A DNA stretch of 64,000 nt from Uranotaenia lowii (Eukaryota; Arthropoda; Insecta; Diptera; Culicidae), in NCBI RefSeq assembly GCF_029784155.1, contig NC_073692.1, forward strand, positions 157,199,582 through 157,263,581. The letters run 5' to 3'. The notes below the pieces were generated by a model that ran no database searches, was not told the DNA's origin, and was given only the letters and a program-made list of their open reading frames with translations. Both the position numbers and the translations under genes were made by a program. This document shows positions 1 through 11,750 of this stretch, in pieces (the first letter of the stretch is position 1; every line of letters begins with the position of its first letter).

Positions 1-859
1 ACATGTCCTTGCTGAAGTATATGAAGCATGCTGAGAGTTACCAATGTTGATTATAATATGTTTGCTCTAGGTCCAAAGTAGGAGCACTTACCCTATTTAC
101 CAAAAAAGATTAAAAGGAATTTACCCATGGTTGTTTTATAACTGATTTGACACAAAGATTCAAAATTTGAGAAGATATGCAAAAAATGCAAAACTCAAGA
201 AAAAAATTTTTTTTTTCGAAAATTCATTAGCTTTTTTACGGATTTCAAAATTATAGTAAAATTTTTGGTCTGAATCAATCACAAACATCTTCCTGCACCT
301 TATGAACAATTGAGGCCCTCAGAATCAGAGGGGGATAAGGGCTCAAATGATAGTTTTGCGAAAATGCGCTTTCATGTTGTCAGGTGCTCGATTTTTTGTA
401 TATTATTTTTATTCGAGAAAGTTTAATTCAATCGAAAAAGTATAGAAAAAAAATTAAAAAAAAATATCTGAGTTTTGCACCAGATGTATGTAGATTAAAA
501 AAATCGATTAGTAAACTGAAAATCGATTATTTCGGCACTTATCCCCCGCAGATTTTGAGGCCCCAATTTTAGCTTAGCTTAGTTTGATTAACAACTTACG
601 TTCATCTTAAACCGTTAACCCCGAAATGCATGGTTACAGAAAATGTATGTATTATTTATTATTAGTATGTTTCGAATAATAGTCAAATAATCCAGTGGCA
701 TATCAAGTCGACGATAAACCCATGTTTAATGTAAGTGCTCTATATGAAAAACCTTTCTTGAATAGCATTAAGTTTAGTGATGATGAACGGACGAACATTG
801 ATAACAAATTGAAAACTTGTAATGCGATGATTTTGGCAAAACTATCCCTCACAAATAGT
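1..859. other. AT-rich intergenic or intronic DNA
   Basis: No gene or bounded element is seen here. The sequence has homopolymer A/T runs and short open frames without codon structure. It could be an upstream intron of the CUB/sushi gene or intergenic DNA; the window does not decide. Confidence 0.5.
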
Positions 860-1028
860 TTAACACTAGACGGACCGGCAAATTGAATATACCTATTCGG
901 ACCGTTACCAGTCAAAATGACTGGTAAAGGGGAAATTTTTTCTATCATAATATTTTAAACTTTTTTCTTTTGAAATTGTTTTGTTATTTATTCGATATCA
1001 TTTTTGTTATAAAATGGAAATATTTTTT

Positions 1029-2295
1029 CACCATGGGTGCACGGTATCACCTCAATTTCGCATAGTTGACGAATGCATGTATGTCATAAAATGAATATTT
1101 CAAATAATTATCAAAAAATTAAAACACATTATCAATCTAATTATAAAATCATGTTAGACGGCTATGGATATTGACCATGGGTGCACGGTTTCACTTCAAT
1201 TTTGTTTTAGTAGATATTTTCTAGCATCCATCGCTCTGAAATTTTTCAACACGTTGCCTGTAAATTATACCTGATATTGTAGGTTTTGAAGCGTATTTTT
1301 TCAATAAGTAGAGCAATTTACCATGGGTGCACGGATTCACCGCTATTCATCCAAAATCAATTTTTTTGCATGCTAAAGGTAAAGAATAAATACTTTTATA
1401 GATTCAAATAAACATTTGTGTTATATACATGGTTTTTCACTATGGGTGCACGGATTCACCGCGTTTCAATCAAATATTGGACTTTTTACAAATTTTTAAA
1501 AAGCATTTTTACAAATCAAACCAACGTCGAAACCATGTCTTTCATGTTGAGACATATTGATTTAAATAACGATTTTTATTTAAAGTTCCGTTTTTTCATT
1601 CCTGGAAAAGAAATATTTCAATTTTATCTTGAAATAATAAATTTATTTATTCATTATTACAAAACAGGTTTTTGCAATCGTACATTTATCTGATAAGATC
1701 TTATCAACATCCAAGAAATTGCAAAACTGTTTCCATGGACTGAGTGAGTGATGAATCAACATTGTCAAGTGTACACGTTGATTTGTTTTTTCTTAAAAGT
1801 TTTACGATTGACAAATATTAGATTTCCAATACCTATCATATCTAACTCAAAAATATGTTGTGTTTTGAAGCAATTTGGAAACTATTTCACTCTATATAAT
1901 TTACAACGGCGGATTTCCAACCATTCCGTGCACCCATGTTGAAATATCCGCATCCGATGAGGTCTATCAGATAGGCTGGCGCGAGTCTGGTCAAGGTATG
2001 CCAGGCGTACTGGGTTCGATTTCTTGTATCGGCAAGAAAAGTCTTGGGTTCAAACCCCATGAGTTTCCGACAGGTAAGATGTGTTTCCTCTTATAATAAG
2101 AATGTTCAATCAGTTGCCAGCTGGCCAGGTATATACACGGGTGCCGGAATACCTGTAAGTGAACTTGCATTGGAAATTTGTCGAGCCTAATAATCTAAGA
2201 ATGCATACTTGGGCAGAAACTGCGATGAATCCGTGCACCCATGGTGGATAACCAACATATAAGAATATATCGTGCACACATGTTGAAATATCATT
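1029..2295. repeat. GGGTGCACGG direct and inverted repeats inside the piggyBac-like element
   Basis: CCATGGGTGCACGG or a close variant, usually followed by TTCACC, occurs in direct orientation near 1031, 1177, 1320 and 1440 (spacing about 120-146 bp). It occurs in inverted orientation near 1926, 2230 and 2270. The two groups face each other across about 500 bp, so the interior of the element is itself a loose inverted repeat. These may be subterminal binding motifs or remains of a nested element; I cannot tell which. Confidence 0.65.
1972..2072 (+). repeat. tRNA-derived SINE-like segment
   Basis: A box A-like stretch (TGGCGCGAGTCTGG, 1977-1990) is followed about 25 bp later by a box B-like stretch (GGTTCGATTTC, 2013-2023). 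A second GGTTCAAACCCC block lies at about 2047-2058. This spacing is that of a tRNA-type RNA polymerase III promoter. No intact cloverleaf can be drawn, so it is called a SINE-like pseudo-tRNA and not a tRNA gene. Confidence 0.5.
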
Positions 2296-3659
2296 TTAAT
2301 TATTCAGTTTCATAGCTGATGTCTTCAAATTTGAATAAATAAGTACTCAATTCAAAATAATTTTACTCATTCTAGTTTAGTATAAACATATTTATCACCT
2401 AAAACTACTCGATTACTCGAATGGACATGTACTAAATCTAACATAACTTTTACAAATCTTGATGAAATTTCGCCAAATTTTGACAGAAAGTTCGATTATA
2501 GTTGAGCAACAAAACAGACCAAAAAAATTGGGATTCAAGTGCTTGAAGCGCCACACAGCGGCCAATCCGAGAACTTTTTCTTCAAATCATCACGACTTCG
2601 AATCGAAAATCAATAATTTCATAACGAATGACACACTTCTGCCCACCATAAATCAACTAGGACTCATTGTCTTGAATGTAGCTTGCAAATGAATCCAAAA
2701 GCAAGCGAAAAAAATTTATCTCGTTTGAGTTATAGGGTTTTGAATTTTACCAGTCATTTTGACTGGTCACGGTCCGAGTGTCCATGGCGAAATTTTTCTC
2801 GCTTATTAAAAGTACTCGTGAAATAAAAAATACACAGTTTTGTAGAGATTCAAAATTAATGAAAAGTCGTATTTTTTGCGAATTTTTAAAGCGAAGTATG
2901 CAAAAGATATTCAACAAACAAAGTTTCCAACCAGTCATTTTGACTGGTGCGGTCTTTCTAGTGTTAAAATAATTATCTTTTAACGATGATGATATCTGAA
3001 TTCAAAGTAAATCTTATTGTCGCTAGCTGACACAAATTCATTTTTTTTCTTCCTATTTTTAATACATCGAATTCTAGAATCTTTTATCTCAATTGGCAAT
3101 TTTACGACATTGTGAATAGAACAAGTGGAACAAACATCACAGCTATGTTAAAGGTTTTGAAAATATTATTTGAGCTGAAAAAATTTGAATGGGTACAAAT
3201 TTGACCCTACAACTACCTTAAAACTCCGCTGTTTGCACGGCCTTGGTATAAATGGAAAGTTTTACAAAAAAGTAACATAAAGGTACGGGCTCACCGGAAA
3301 TGCCAAATAAAAGGCCAATTCTAGATGTTGAATAATTTTGTCTGAAAGATTGGTGCTTCGGTTAACGATCCGATGGATACGGTTTCCGGAACAGGGAACA
3401 GTATTCCCGGATTTTTTTGCGCAACAGACCTAATTCAGAACTTAAGCAACGGCTAAAACATCTTAAGGAATAATCAGTGTTAAGAAATGTTCAAAATTCC
3501 CAATTTAACTATTTTCCACTATTTCACTATAAATAATTTTTTTTTGGCAGAAGAAAAATATTCTCGTGTTCGCTTTTCAATCGACGCCTACTCCGACTAC
3601 CTGATACTGAGGACTTCAATTTTAGGGAAAAGCCAAAAAAGGTATAAAAAATAAACAAT

Positions 3660-4314
3660 TCCAATTAAAGTCGGATTTAGAACCTAATTTAAGTGTAAAA
3701 ATATAAATCAGATTGAGATTCAAAATTCAGAAACATAATCTGGATTCAACATTCTAAACATAATGTAGATGCAACATTCTAATTCAGGCCTCAAAATTAG
3801 ATTCAACGCTCAAAAACAAAAAATATCCAGATTTAGAATCGGAACCGCATGTTTCTTGAATCACTGTTGAAAAGAACAAAACAAAGATAACAGGAAAGTT
3901 TATACAATTAAAGATAGGTTATCTAGATTGTTGCTGAGAATAAGAAATCAAAATTTAAATCATAACTCAAATCAGCAAATACAAAATAATATTGAAATTT
4001 ATGGATCAAAACTCTGACCCAGAGATGAAACTCTTGGTAAAGAATTCAGTATACCTAATCAAAAATCAAAATTCAGAAGCCCTTTAATTTTTATACTTTA
4101 AATAATGAAATTAAAATTTTAAACAGAGTTCATCATCAGAATTCATAATTAAGATAAAGGAATTTTAAGTTAGAAGTCATATTTGTAATTCAGATTCAAA
4201 GTTCAAAATTATGATTCGGTATTTATACTCAAAATTCAGGATCAGATTTCAGGTCAAAGGTTCCGATTAGAGTTCTGTTGAAAGATTCAGATTCAGAATT
4301 AAGATCCAGTATTT
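3660..4314. repeat. Degenerate ATTCAGA/TTCAAAA short-word repeat, left part
   Basis: The region is a drifted array of words such as ATTCAGATTCAAAATTCAGA. The same composition resumes at 10714-10900 on the other side of the LTR element, which shows that the 6.4-kb element landed inside one pre-existing low-complexity tract. The stretch 2968-3660 before it shows nothing recognisable. Confidence 0.6.
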
Positions 4315-4318
4315 GAGT

Positions 4319-5149
4319 GTCGTGACTGGTCCGTCTGACCGTATACATTTTAGCCGGGACATTCACAAACACTTTCTTTTCACTTTTTATTTCTACCTTT
4401 CTTTTTTTTTTTGAACTATCAAGAAACGTTTAAATTTCATCGTCCGTTTTTCTTTAGCTCTCTTTGTCAACCAGGGATGCCAACTGTTTTTCAGAAAAGT
4501 CTGGAAGATTTTGATAAAAATGTCTGGATAAGTCTGGATGGCTATCTTTGTAGGTGATGACCTTTTTTTTTTTTTTTTTTGGTCGTCAAATCGCAATTAT
4601 TACATTGATTACAGATTATGTGACCGGAAAGCTTGAACAACCGAAAGCTAAGACCCATTCACCTGTCAAAATAACTTCTGTATTCTGCTTCACAGTTAAT
4701 TCAGTCTTGCAGTTATGAGCAATTGGATTTTAATAGCATTTTTTTTTACTAAAACGTTGAGCTTATAGAAATTTCTGGACAAATCTGGATAATTTATGAA
4801 AAGTCTGGACCAGACAACATGAGGTCTGTATTTCTGGATGACACATGAAAATCTGGAAGATTCCAGAAAAATCTGGAAGGTTGGCAACGCTGTTGTCAAC
4901 TGACTTTCTTAAACTCGCTGTTTTTCTGCCGAAGCTGTATCACTCTCTTCTAATTTTCCGAAGCTCTCCCACTTACTCGGAAAAGTTTACAGACACTCTC
5001 ATTATTTTATTTGTCGTGTAAATGCTCTCTGCTGATTACAGGGTGTGTCATAATGTTTGAAGTAACACATTTATGAAAAGTATAACATTTATACTTTCTT
5101 TAAATACAAATTAATTCCATATATTTATACACCAACAATATTCTCTACA
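4319..5149. repeat. LTR copy 1 (402 bp, split by a hAT-like MITE)
   Basis: It begins GTCGTGACTGGTCC and ends ATTCTCTACA. It is interrupted at 4472-4892. The high identity to copy 2 (one substitution and a 2-base T-run difference) implies a recent insertion. Confidence 0.75.
4472..4892. mobile_element. hAT-like MITE nested in LTR copy 1
   Basis: The 421-bp insert is flanked by an 8-bp TSD, TTGTCAAC (4464-4471 and 4893-4900). The LTR in copy 2 shows the empty site with a single TTGTCAAC. Ends are CAGGGATGCCAAC on the left and, reverse-complemented, CAGCGTTGCCAAC on the right. CAGNG ends with 8-bp TSDs define hAT elements. The interior is rich in TCTGGA words and has no transposase. Confidence 0.85.
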
Positions 5150-7990
5150 TTCGCCTTCACTCCTACTCTCATTATTTATCTTAACAATGAACATGTTTAA
5201 TATTAATATTTTTTAGATTTACATTGAAGAAAAGATTGAAAGAAATTCGTATTCCATTATATTCAAATAATATTGTGTAATTTCAATTCAAAGAAAAGTA
5301 CAGGGAATTTCCCTTCAAATTTGTTATTGACATCGTTATCACTTCAAGTGTTCTTATAAGAGATTATAGGCAAATATTCGTATTGAACTAAACTTAGTTA
5401 TAGCGTTCGTTTCCTGATAAAATTTTAATAAATAATCAAACTGTTCGAATTATAAATTCTAAAAAAAAATTTTTTTGTACTAACAGTATAGAGAAGTTAC
5501 AAAAAAATATATTAACACTAACTCAATAAGCATTAAGTTGGGCTCTGATCATGTGATTGTAAATGTGATGGTAATTGTTTGTTTGTTTTTTTTTCTAATT
5601 CTATTTTTTTCATATATAGTTTTATCATTGTATCTTTTTTATGATTGGTTAAAATTTGAATTATTTCCTTATTAAATACCTTTCTAAAGAATCATAAGAA
5701 ACCTCTTATTCTTCAGCATATCATATGAACTAAAATACTTACTCAGATTTGTTGTTATATTAATTTATTTTGTAAATTTACTACACACTTTGGGTAATTC
5801 CTAATAAGCGTGTGAAATTTGCATACAAGTTTGTTTTGTTTTCTTTCAAATTCGCCTTTTTTTTTCTCTGCATGCAAAACAGTGCAATCTTCCAACAAAA
5901 GTACAGATCGCTGCCAGGCCGGTTATTTATTTGTAGCTCTACGGTATCACGATTCCCGATCCCTGCACGTCAAGGATGCGCCACCAGAGTCCTTGACATG
6001 TTACTCGTGAAAACTAGTTGTTTCAACAGTTGACGCAGTAGTTGATCGTTATAACGTTCCCGTCTAGAACGCTGTGTTCAGTAGATTCCGATTTATACAA
6101 CCAACAATCCAAGCTAAATATTTAAAATGTGCAGCCAGCTCATCTTTGGGTAGCGGAATTACTGAGAAAACTGCACCTAAGCCTAACAGTGGCATCCGTC
6201 AGCTAGTCACAGCAACTTCTTAAGGGTGTCAACCTCTATAAGGTTTAACATTGATCTATCGGTGTCTGCTAATTCTCAACCACCAATGTTCAAGGTATGA
6301 ATGCTTATATATCTAGCGTAAACGCTGAACAGTTAATCTTTATATTTCATATGTCTCTTACTTTTGGTAAATGTTCATTCCACCGTTTTGAAGAATAAGT
6401 TCTCTTCCTTTTTTTAAGCAGAACGTTTTTTTTTATTAATTCGTTTGTATCAATTGTAACCTATAAGACAACCTGAACAGGTCAATTAGAATGTTTTAGA
6501 TTCAGGATTAGACTCTTTCAATCGTTATTTGTTTTTCTATATGAAATTTAATTTAATCTTCATTAAATTACGTGAGCGCAGATTATTACCGCTGTTACCC
6601 TTTAGGAACTCTTGTTTTAAATGATCGTTAAACGTTTTTCGCACACAGGCCTTAATATTGAATTTTACTAAACCGACCTGAAGTAATTCTATTGGGACTT
6701 TCCACCGTAACGTTTTCCTTATAATTTGAAATAGTTATTAACTATATAGTCATTTTTATACCTTTTGAGACGTTTTTTTAAACCTTCCTTTGGAATCCAG
6801 ATTTCAGGAAAGTTCATCGTCGTTTATCATACGATATTATCTAGCTTTTTAATTAACCTTTAGGGACTACTGCATTCATTAAATTTTTAAATAACATTTG
6901 TTTTAACTAATCAATAGAGACTTTACCTTATTCATAGTCATTTTAAATTATAGATATCCGAATACATTGAGGACTGCATACTGCACTCATATGAATTGAG
7001 AAATAAATATGAATGAACAATTTTTGACAAAACGAGAATTGCCTTTTTTGTTAACTCAAAACGACAAAGTATGTAAATTATGTCAATTTGCTGCCGTAAT
7101 TAATTATCTCAACTCTAGGAATTCTTCCGATTAAATTTATTCGATATGTTTTATTTGGGAAGAGTCAAAATCTTAATTTTTTTTTTAATCCTGTGCCATT
7201 CTTATGTTGATTTTTGGAATAGAACAATTGATATTTCCGTTGAAATTATACGTTACCATAGTACGACTTTTTCTTATTCATTTTGCTAGCACTATCCGAA
7301 ATGGATATTTTTTTTGAACATCGAATGAAGTTTCATTTTACACTAAGAGATATATCAAACCAAAACTCAAATAATACGAAACTTCCGATATCGTTGTCTA
7401 TATGCAAAATTGTGAAGCCTACCAGAAAAATTATGCAAACAATGGATAACATTTTTTTTAATATACTTGTTATGATGTATTACTACAACACCTATTCATC
7501 TATAAATACAAATTTATTAGACAAAAGGATTCTCTCATAATTCTCTCAACAATATAATGAATTGATAGTGACATACGTCCGATCCCGCGACTCAAACTAA
7601 AACTTGAGGTGTAGGAAACAGAAACATAATTTAAAATCAGTTATCTTTACTTAATGCTTCCAACTTCAATTTCAAACTCATATCATATCACATGTTTATG
7701 CAAAGAGCTTAAGTTCGAAATCCAGCTTTGAAATTCTTGTTCAAATAGAACAAACTCATTTTTTAACATAGACATTCAGTTAAGATGCATACCTCATGTT
7801 GAAACTCTGCATCAGTTTGTTACTTAAAATTTCTCAATCTTACTTGAAGTTTGAATTTCAGTTTCAATATCAGATTAAGACTTATCATTTATCCTTGTTA
7901 AATTCAAACGCAGTTTGTTTCACTAATGCTAACTTGGCACTTGGTATGACTATAGAGTTTAACTTTAAAATTTGGTTTAACTATAAGTCT
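5150..7990. other. Interior of the LTR element, no coding capacity seen
   Basis: This AT-rich stretch holds short random frames only. A less AT-rich patch at about 5880-6080 contains an imperfect hairpin around the words GTCAAGGATG and CCTTGACATG. No conserved retroviral-type motif was found in any frame. Confidence 0.5.
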
Positions 7991-9045
7991 TACACTTTTA
8001 CAATCATTCCACCTACAAGGTACTATAATTCACCCTCTTTTTTTTGTACATTAATGTTTTTACAATTTTCCCATCCACGAGTGATTATAATTCACATTCA
8101 TAGAATTTAGAATTTCCATTTTTGTTTCTAATACGTTTTCACAATTTTCCCATTCACAAGTGACTATAATTCACACTTATTGGACTTAAGAATTTCCGTT
8201 TTTGTTCATCATACATTTTTACAATTAACCACCCACAAGTGACTGTAATTCAACCTTATGGGACTTTATAATTTCTGTTTTTTTTTCTTGCTCATTAACA
8301 TTTTTACAATTTTTCCACCCACAAGTGACTGTAATTAACCCTTATGGGACTTTAGAATTTCCATTTTTTTTCTTGTTCATTAACATTTTTACAATTTCCC
8401 ACCCACAAGTGACTGTAATTCACACTTATGGGACTTATGAATTTCCCTTTTTTTTCATCGTACGTTTTAACAATCATTCTACCCACAAGGGACTGTAATT
8501 AACCCTTATGGGACTTAAGGATTTCCTTTTTTTTAACATTTTTACAATCATTCCACCCACAAGGGACTGTAATTAACCCTTATGGGACTTTAGAATTTCC
8601 GTTTTTCCAAAATTTTTACAATTTTCCCACCCACAAGTGACTGTAATTCACACTTATGGGGCTTTAGAATTTTCCTTTTTTTCTATCATACGTTTTTACA
8701 ATCATTCCACCCACAAGGGACTGTAATTAACCCTTATGGGACTTTAGAATTTCGTTTTTTTTTTTCATTTTCATTTTTACAATCATTCCACCCACAAGGG
8801 ACTGTAATTCACCCTTATGGGACTTTAGAATTTCCTTTTTTTTGTTCATTAACATTTTTACAATTTTCCCACCCACAAGTGACTGTAATTCACACTTATG
8901 GGACTTAAGAATTTTCGGTTTTGTTCACCATACATTTTTACAATTTTCCCACCCACAAGGGACTGTAATTCACCCTTATGGGACTTTAGGATTTTGTTTT
9001 TTTTGTTCATCATATATCTGTATACTCATTTCACCCACATTTTTT
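7990..9045. repeat. Tandem array of about 13 hairpin-forming 75-90 bp monomers
   Basis: Each monomer carries a core such as CCCACAAGGG-actgtaattaa-CCCTTATGGG, whose halves are inverted repeats, followed by ACTTTAGAATTTCC, a T run and a CATTTTTACAAT leader. Cores start near 8010, 8070, 8150, 8230, 8320, 8400, 8480, 8555, 8630, 8710, 8790, 8870 and 8950. Two subtypes exist. In one the stem reads AAGGG/CCCTT and in the other AAGTG/CACTT, so base pairing is kept in most units. The array sits about 300 bp upstream of LTR copy 2, inside the LTR element. Confidence 0.85.
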
Positions 9046-9361
9046 TTCTGGATAGCCGTCAGAGTTAGCTTACCGAATATTTTTAGATCTTCAAAAGAAC
9101 GAGCTAAAATCACTTTAAAATCACAAACACTTAAAAAAACTCTATTTTTTTGAATGATATATTTGCAATATTTTCATTGGTTTTCATAATAACCTGAGAT
9201 TCCGTCTTTATGGATCTTGAACACTCACCTGGTACCTAAACCATTATTTTTTTTTAATCAATTCGGCCATTTTGGTTATCATACGGCGTCATATATTTTA
9301 CATCACAAGCCGGCATATTATTCATAAATACATACCCTCAGGGAGACTAGACCGCGCCATT

Positions 9362-10709
9362 GTCGTGACTGGTCCGTCTGACCGTATACATTTTAGCCGG
9401 GACATTCACAAACACTTTCTTTTCACTTTTTATTTCTACCTTTCTTTTTTTTTGAACTATCAAGAAACGTTTAAATTTCATCGTCCGTTTTTCTTTAGCT
9501 CTCTTTGTCAACTGACTTTCTTAAACTCGCTGTTTTTCTGCCGAAGCTGTATCACTCTCTTCTAATTTGCCGAAGCTCTCCCACTTACTCGGAAAAGTTT
9601 ACAGACACTCTCATTATTTTATTTGTCGTGCACGGAAAATAAAAAAAAGGTAAAATTTACCTTTTTGCGAGGTGAATTTTTTCCACCCCTCTTTCGAGGT
9701 AAATTTTACCTTTTTTCAATTCACCTAGCAAAAAGGTAAATTCTACCTTTTTCGCATTCACCTAGCAAAATAGTAAATAATACTGTTTTCCCATTTACTG
9801 ATTTAAAAGGTAGATGCTGGTTGGTTTGATTGCAATGGTTTCTTCAATAAGGATAAAAAAAAATACAAAATTAATTCAAAAATTATATTTATTGAAGATA
9901 AATAAGGACTGGTAATTCGGCTTCGCGTTCTTCTGAGCCGCCATGGCCGCTGAATCCTCCTGCGTTGCGTACATTCACGATCTCCTCCGTTCGCCTAATC
10001 CGGTCAGGTTCGGCTTTTCCGGCTGGAGGATGACGTGGAATACACCGTCATCCGGTGCCGATCTGGAACAAAAGCAATATATTATGACGACAACCAGCAC
10101 AACTAAATGATATCTAAGAAAACACTTACCATTCTATTCCGATTTTCACATATAAGGCACACAACAAAACTTGTTCCTGAATGACAAAACAACTTAACCT
10201 CAATAAACGGGTTCGGCAAATTGTTACCTTTTTTCGAGAAGAATTGTACCGTTTTGTTTAGCTCAAACCAGGTCAACTTAACCTCGCTACGAGGTAAGTT
10301 TTACCTTATTTGGATTTACCTTTTTTTCTAGGTGAATTATACTTTTTTATTCAGCTCAATTCAGGTGAACTTCACCTCGCAACGAGGTAAGATTTACCTT
10401 TTGTGGATTCACCTTTTTTCTCGGTGAATTGAACCTTTTTTTCCAGTTCAATTCAGGTAAACTTTACCTCGCTGTGAGGTGAGTTTCACCTCGAAGAGGT
10501 AGAAGTTACCTTTTTGGCTTTCACGAGCGTTCACCTTTTTATCTCGGTAAATTTTACCTTTTTATTATTTTCCGTGTGTAAATGCTCTCTGCTGATTACA
10601 GGGTGTGTCATAATGTTTGAAGTAACACATTTATGAAAAGTATAACATTTATACTTTCTTTAAATACAAATTAATTCCATATATTTATACACCAACAATA
10701 TTCTCTACA
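9362..10709. repeat. LTR copy 2 (400 bp, split by a CACTA-like element)
   Basis: It starts and ends as copy 1 does. It is interrupted at 9631-10576. It is uninterrupted at the hAT site of copy 1, so it supplies the empty-site control for that insertion, and copy 1 does the same for this one. Confidence 0.75.
9631..10576. mobile_element. CACTA/EnSpm-like non-autonomous element (946 bp)
   Basis: The ends are perfect inverted repeats starting CACGGAAAATAA, with TG on both sides (9629-9630 and 10577-10578). LTR copy 1 shows the unoccupied site with one TG. CAC-starting TIRs with 2-3 bp TSDs point to the CACTA/EnSpm group. Both subterminal regions (about 9650-9780 and 10240-10560) are dense with GGTAAATTTTACC-type palindromes and GGTGAA half-sites, again typical of CACTA ends. 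The core (about 9900-10130) is GC-richer and unlike its surroundings, but no frame could be assigned to a transposase. Confidence 0.75.
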
Positions 10710-10713
10710 GAGT

Positions 10714-11750
10714 TCAGAATATGAATTCAAAATTCAGATTCAGGATTCAAATTGAAATTCAAAATTAAAATTGAGATTCAGAATAAAGAAGTTAGATATA
10801 AAATTTTAAAATTTCTATACAGAATTTACCATTTAAATACGTAGCTCAAACTTCTCATTTAGAATGCAGATTTGGAATACGGATTCAGAATTCAAATTAA
10901 AAATTCTATTTTACAATTACAGTGAAACATCTTCTACTAGAATGTCGAAAATATTCTGAGCTTAGGCAGGATATATTACCAGAAGGAGGGTTGGAAATTA
11001 TACTACAAAATAGCAAAGAAAGTGAAGAAAAATTAATTAGATTCCTAAAATTAAGTGAATTGTACAGTGATATTTGAAAAATTGTAAAACTGCAAATTAA
11101 AACTAGAGAGTGAAAACACTTGATTAATCCCTCTTTAAATAAACGATACAAAAAAAAAATAAAAAATTCTATTTTAAATTTTCGTATCGAATTCAAGTTT
11201 GAAATTAAATTTGTGAAGTTGAACACAATCATAGGGAAACATTCTGATTCAAAACCTTTTCTTGAAGTTTTGAATTTACAAATAAAAAACAGTTTTGGTT
11301 TAAAAGAATAACCATAAATGAGGAAATTTTAATTATCTTTTTCATAAGATTTGTCCAGCTTATTATTTTTTTTTTAATTATCAAATGGAGAAGCCAATTT
11401 GTTTGACAACATCATTGTTCAGAATTGAATTATTTCATCTGTTTAAATATAAAAACATTCAGTATTTAATATTCACCATACACTTTCCAAAGGAAACCCA
11501 CAAGTGTTTCAATTGCTTGAAAACAAGAACATATGTTTCTCAAATTTAAGGTATCTGAATTGATATGAGTAAACATAATATGTATATATTTTCGTGGTGA
11601 ATTTTCTATAGTTTACCGATTTTGAAATAAAAAATTTATTTATTCTTTTTTCAAATGCTCAAAAAATTTTGTTTCAATTTTTTAAATCTATAACTCGGAA
11701 AATAAATTACATTTCATTTTGATTTCGTTTTTCTTTTTGATACATTACAG
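10714..11750. other. Low-complexity tract and intron preceding a CUB-gene exon
   Basis: The first 190 bp continue the ATTCAGA short-word repeat interrupted by the LTR element. The rest is AT-rich with no recognisable element. It ends in a strong pyrimidine tract and ACAG acceptor at 11747-11750. Confidence 0.6.

Larger units (their letters stand above)
864..2963. mobile_element. Non-autonomous piggyBac-like element (2100 bp)
   Basis: TTAA lies directly outside both ends (860-863 and 2964-2967). The left end begins CACTAGACGGACCG and the right end, reverse-complemented, begins CACTAGAAAGACCG. A TTAA target site with CMCTAGA-type ends is the known signature of piggyBac. Just inside the ends are copies of a perfect palindrome, ACCAGTCAAAATGACTGGT or its T-centred form, at 907-925, 2749-2767 and 2930-2948. 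No DDD transposase frame is visible, so the element must be moved in trans if at all. The interior holds GGGTGCACGG repeats and a tRNA-like segment, annotated separately. Confidence 0.8.
4319..10709. mobile_element. Non-coding LTR retroelement (LARD-like), 6.4 kb
   Basis: Two directly repeated terminal blocks (4319-5149 and 9362-10709) reduce to about 402 and 400 bp once their nested insertions are removed. They then differ only by a T-run length and one substitution. Outside them lies GAGT on both sides (4315-4318 and 10710-10713), and both flanks are the same TTCAGA-type low-complexity tract, so the blocks behave as the two LTRs of one insertion. A canonical TG start would share the T at 4318 with the TSD. 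The 4.2-kb interior (5150-9361) has no gag, protease, integrase or reverse transcriptase frame, and no clear primer-binding site. It is best called a large retrotransposon derivative mobilised in trans. Strand is undetermined. Confidence 0.7.

Noticed and set aside
5880..6080. A retroelement RNA or tRNA-like structure in the LTR element interior
   Set aside because: Only a short imperfect hairpin could be drawn; no box A/B pair and no primer-binding complementarity.
7990..9045. A CRISPR array
   Set aside because: Spacers are not unique, the whole 75-90 bp monomer repeats, there are no cas genes, and the DNA is eukaryotic.
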